A stretch of DNA of 24,053 nucleotides, from contig JAEDMH010000019.1 in assembly GCA_016303095.1 (NCBI GenBank), positions 1 through 24,053 of the forward strand, written 5' to 3'. Shown here in pieces: positions 23,888 through 24,053 of the stretch. Position 1 is the stretch's first letter. Each line of letters begins with the position of its first letter. A model generated the notes under the pieces. That model did not search any database, was not told the DNA's origin, and was given only the letters and a program-made list of their open reading frames with translations. This DNA comes from Lentisphaeria bacterium (GTDB taxonomy: Bacteria; Verrucomicrobiota; Lentisphaeria; Oligosphaerales; Oligosphaeraceae). The translations under genes and the position numbers were made by a program.

Positions 23888-24053
23888 TCCCCCAAAAAGA
23901 ACCCCGGCAGGGCCATGCGCAGCATGGATCTGCCCTCCGTGCTCTTCGTGCGCGCCGTAGGCGCTTCTGTGCCCTCCGTGTTTTCCTTCCCTGTCCTCAG
24001 ATCTACAACTCCTAGAGAATCTAGGAGTTTCCCCCAAAAAGAACCCCGGCAGG
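23857..24053. repeat. 55-bp direct repeats at 142-bp period, running off the window
   Basis: The 55 bases at 23857-23911 recur without visible change at 23999-24053, where the window ends. Each copy contains the 10-bp CTCCTAGA hairpin. Between them lies a CCGTG-hairpin module (23932-23986), so the repeating unit is probably 142 bp and may continue. Confidence 0.8.
23932..23986. repeat. CCGTG-hairpin module, family B, third copy
   Basis: CCTCCGTGCTCTTCGTGC leads into the hairpin GCGCC-GTA-GGCGC at 23952-23964, followed by TTCTGTGCCCTCCGTGTTTT. Order and spacing match the modules at 16376 and 16430, while the stem sequence differs but stays paired. Confidence 0.65.

Overview
The window most resembles a chromosome segment from a PVC-superphylum bacterium, probably Lentisphaerota (Victivallales-like). 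This is inferred from three things: several prepilin-like proteins with an FTLxEL N-terminus lacking the usual glycine, one carrying a C-terminal H-X9-DG motif; weak and irregular use of Shine-Dalgarno sites; and mosaic intergenic repeats. The DNA is fairly GC-rich, with strong C bias in the third codon position on the + strand. Nearly all genes lie on the + strand. The exception is a small gene pair at the left end.

Layout. (1) 1-1397: the tail of an upstream gene, then a minus-strand pair of small unknown ORFs with a terminator. (2) 1398-4169: a PRPP-synthetase-family gene and dnaN, separated by an AT-richer spacer with phased TGTNCA repeats and perfect inverted repeats. That spacer is a candidate replication origin or DnaA-binding region. 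(3) 4236-6570: a secreted protein with an acidic linker, behind a clear sigma70-type promoter. (4) 7154-15405: a seven-gene pseudopilin operon ordered like gspH-I-J-K, then two GspG-like genes and one H-X9-DG prepilin-like gene, closed by a strong intrinsic terminator. The K-like protein is about 1278 residues, roughly four times the usual GspK length. (5) 15406-16587: intergenic repeats around a small B-box zinc-finger membrane protein with its own promoter. (6) 16588-20568: 6-phosphogluconate dehydrogenase, a LarA-superfamily nickel-dependent epimerase homologue and a KDG-kinase-like PfkB kinase, a probable sugar-acid cluster. (7) 20569-21136: a repeat island with a 125-bp tandem repeat that folds into nested stems. 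(8) 21137-23807: a class I/II aminotransferase and a phytoene-desaturase-like flavoprotein. (9) 23808-24053: another repeat island, cut by the window end.

The most noteworthy items are the pseudopilin operon with its giant tip-like subunit and non-glycine cleavage sites, the structured 125-bp tandem repeat, the CCGTG hairpin modules whose stems differ in sequence but stay paired, and the repeat-rich spacer before dnaN. Much of the remaining sequence is ordinary housekeeping. All assignments rest on reading the sequence; no database search was run.
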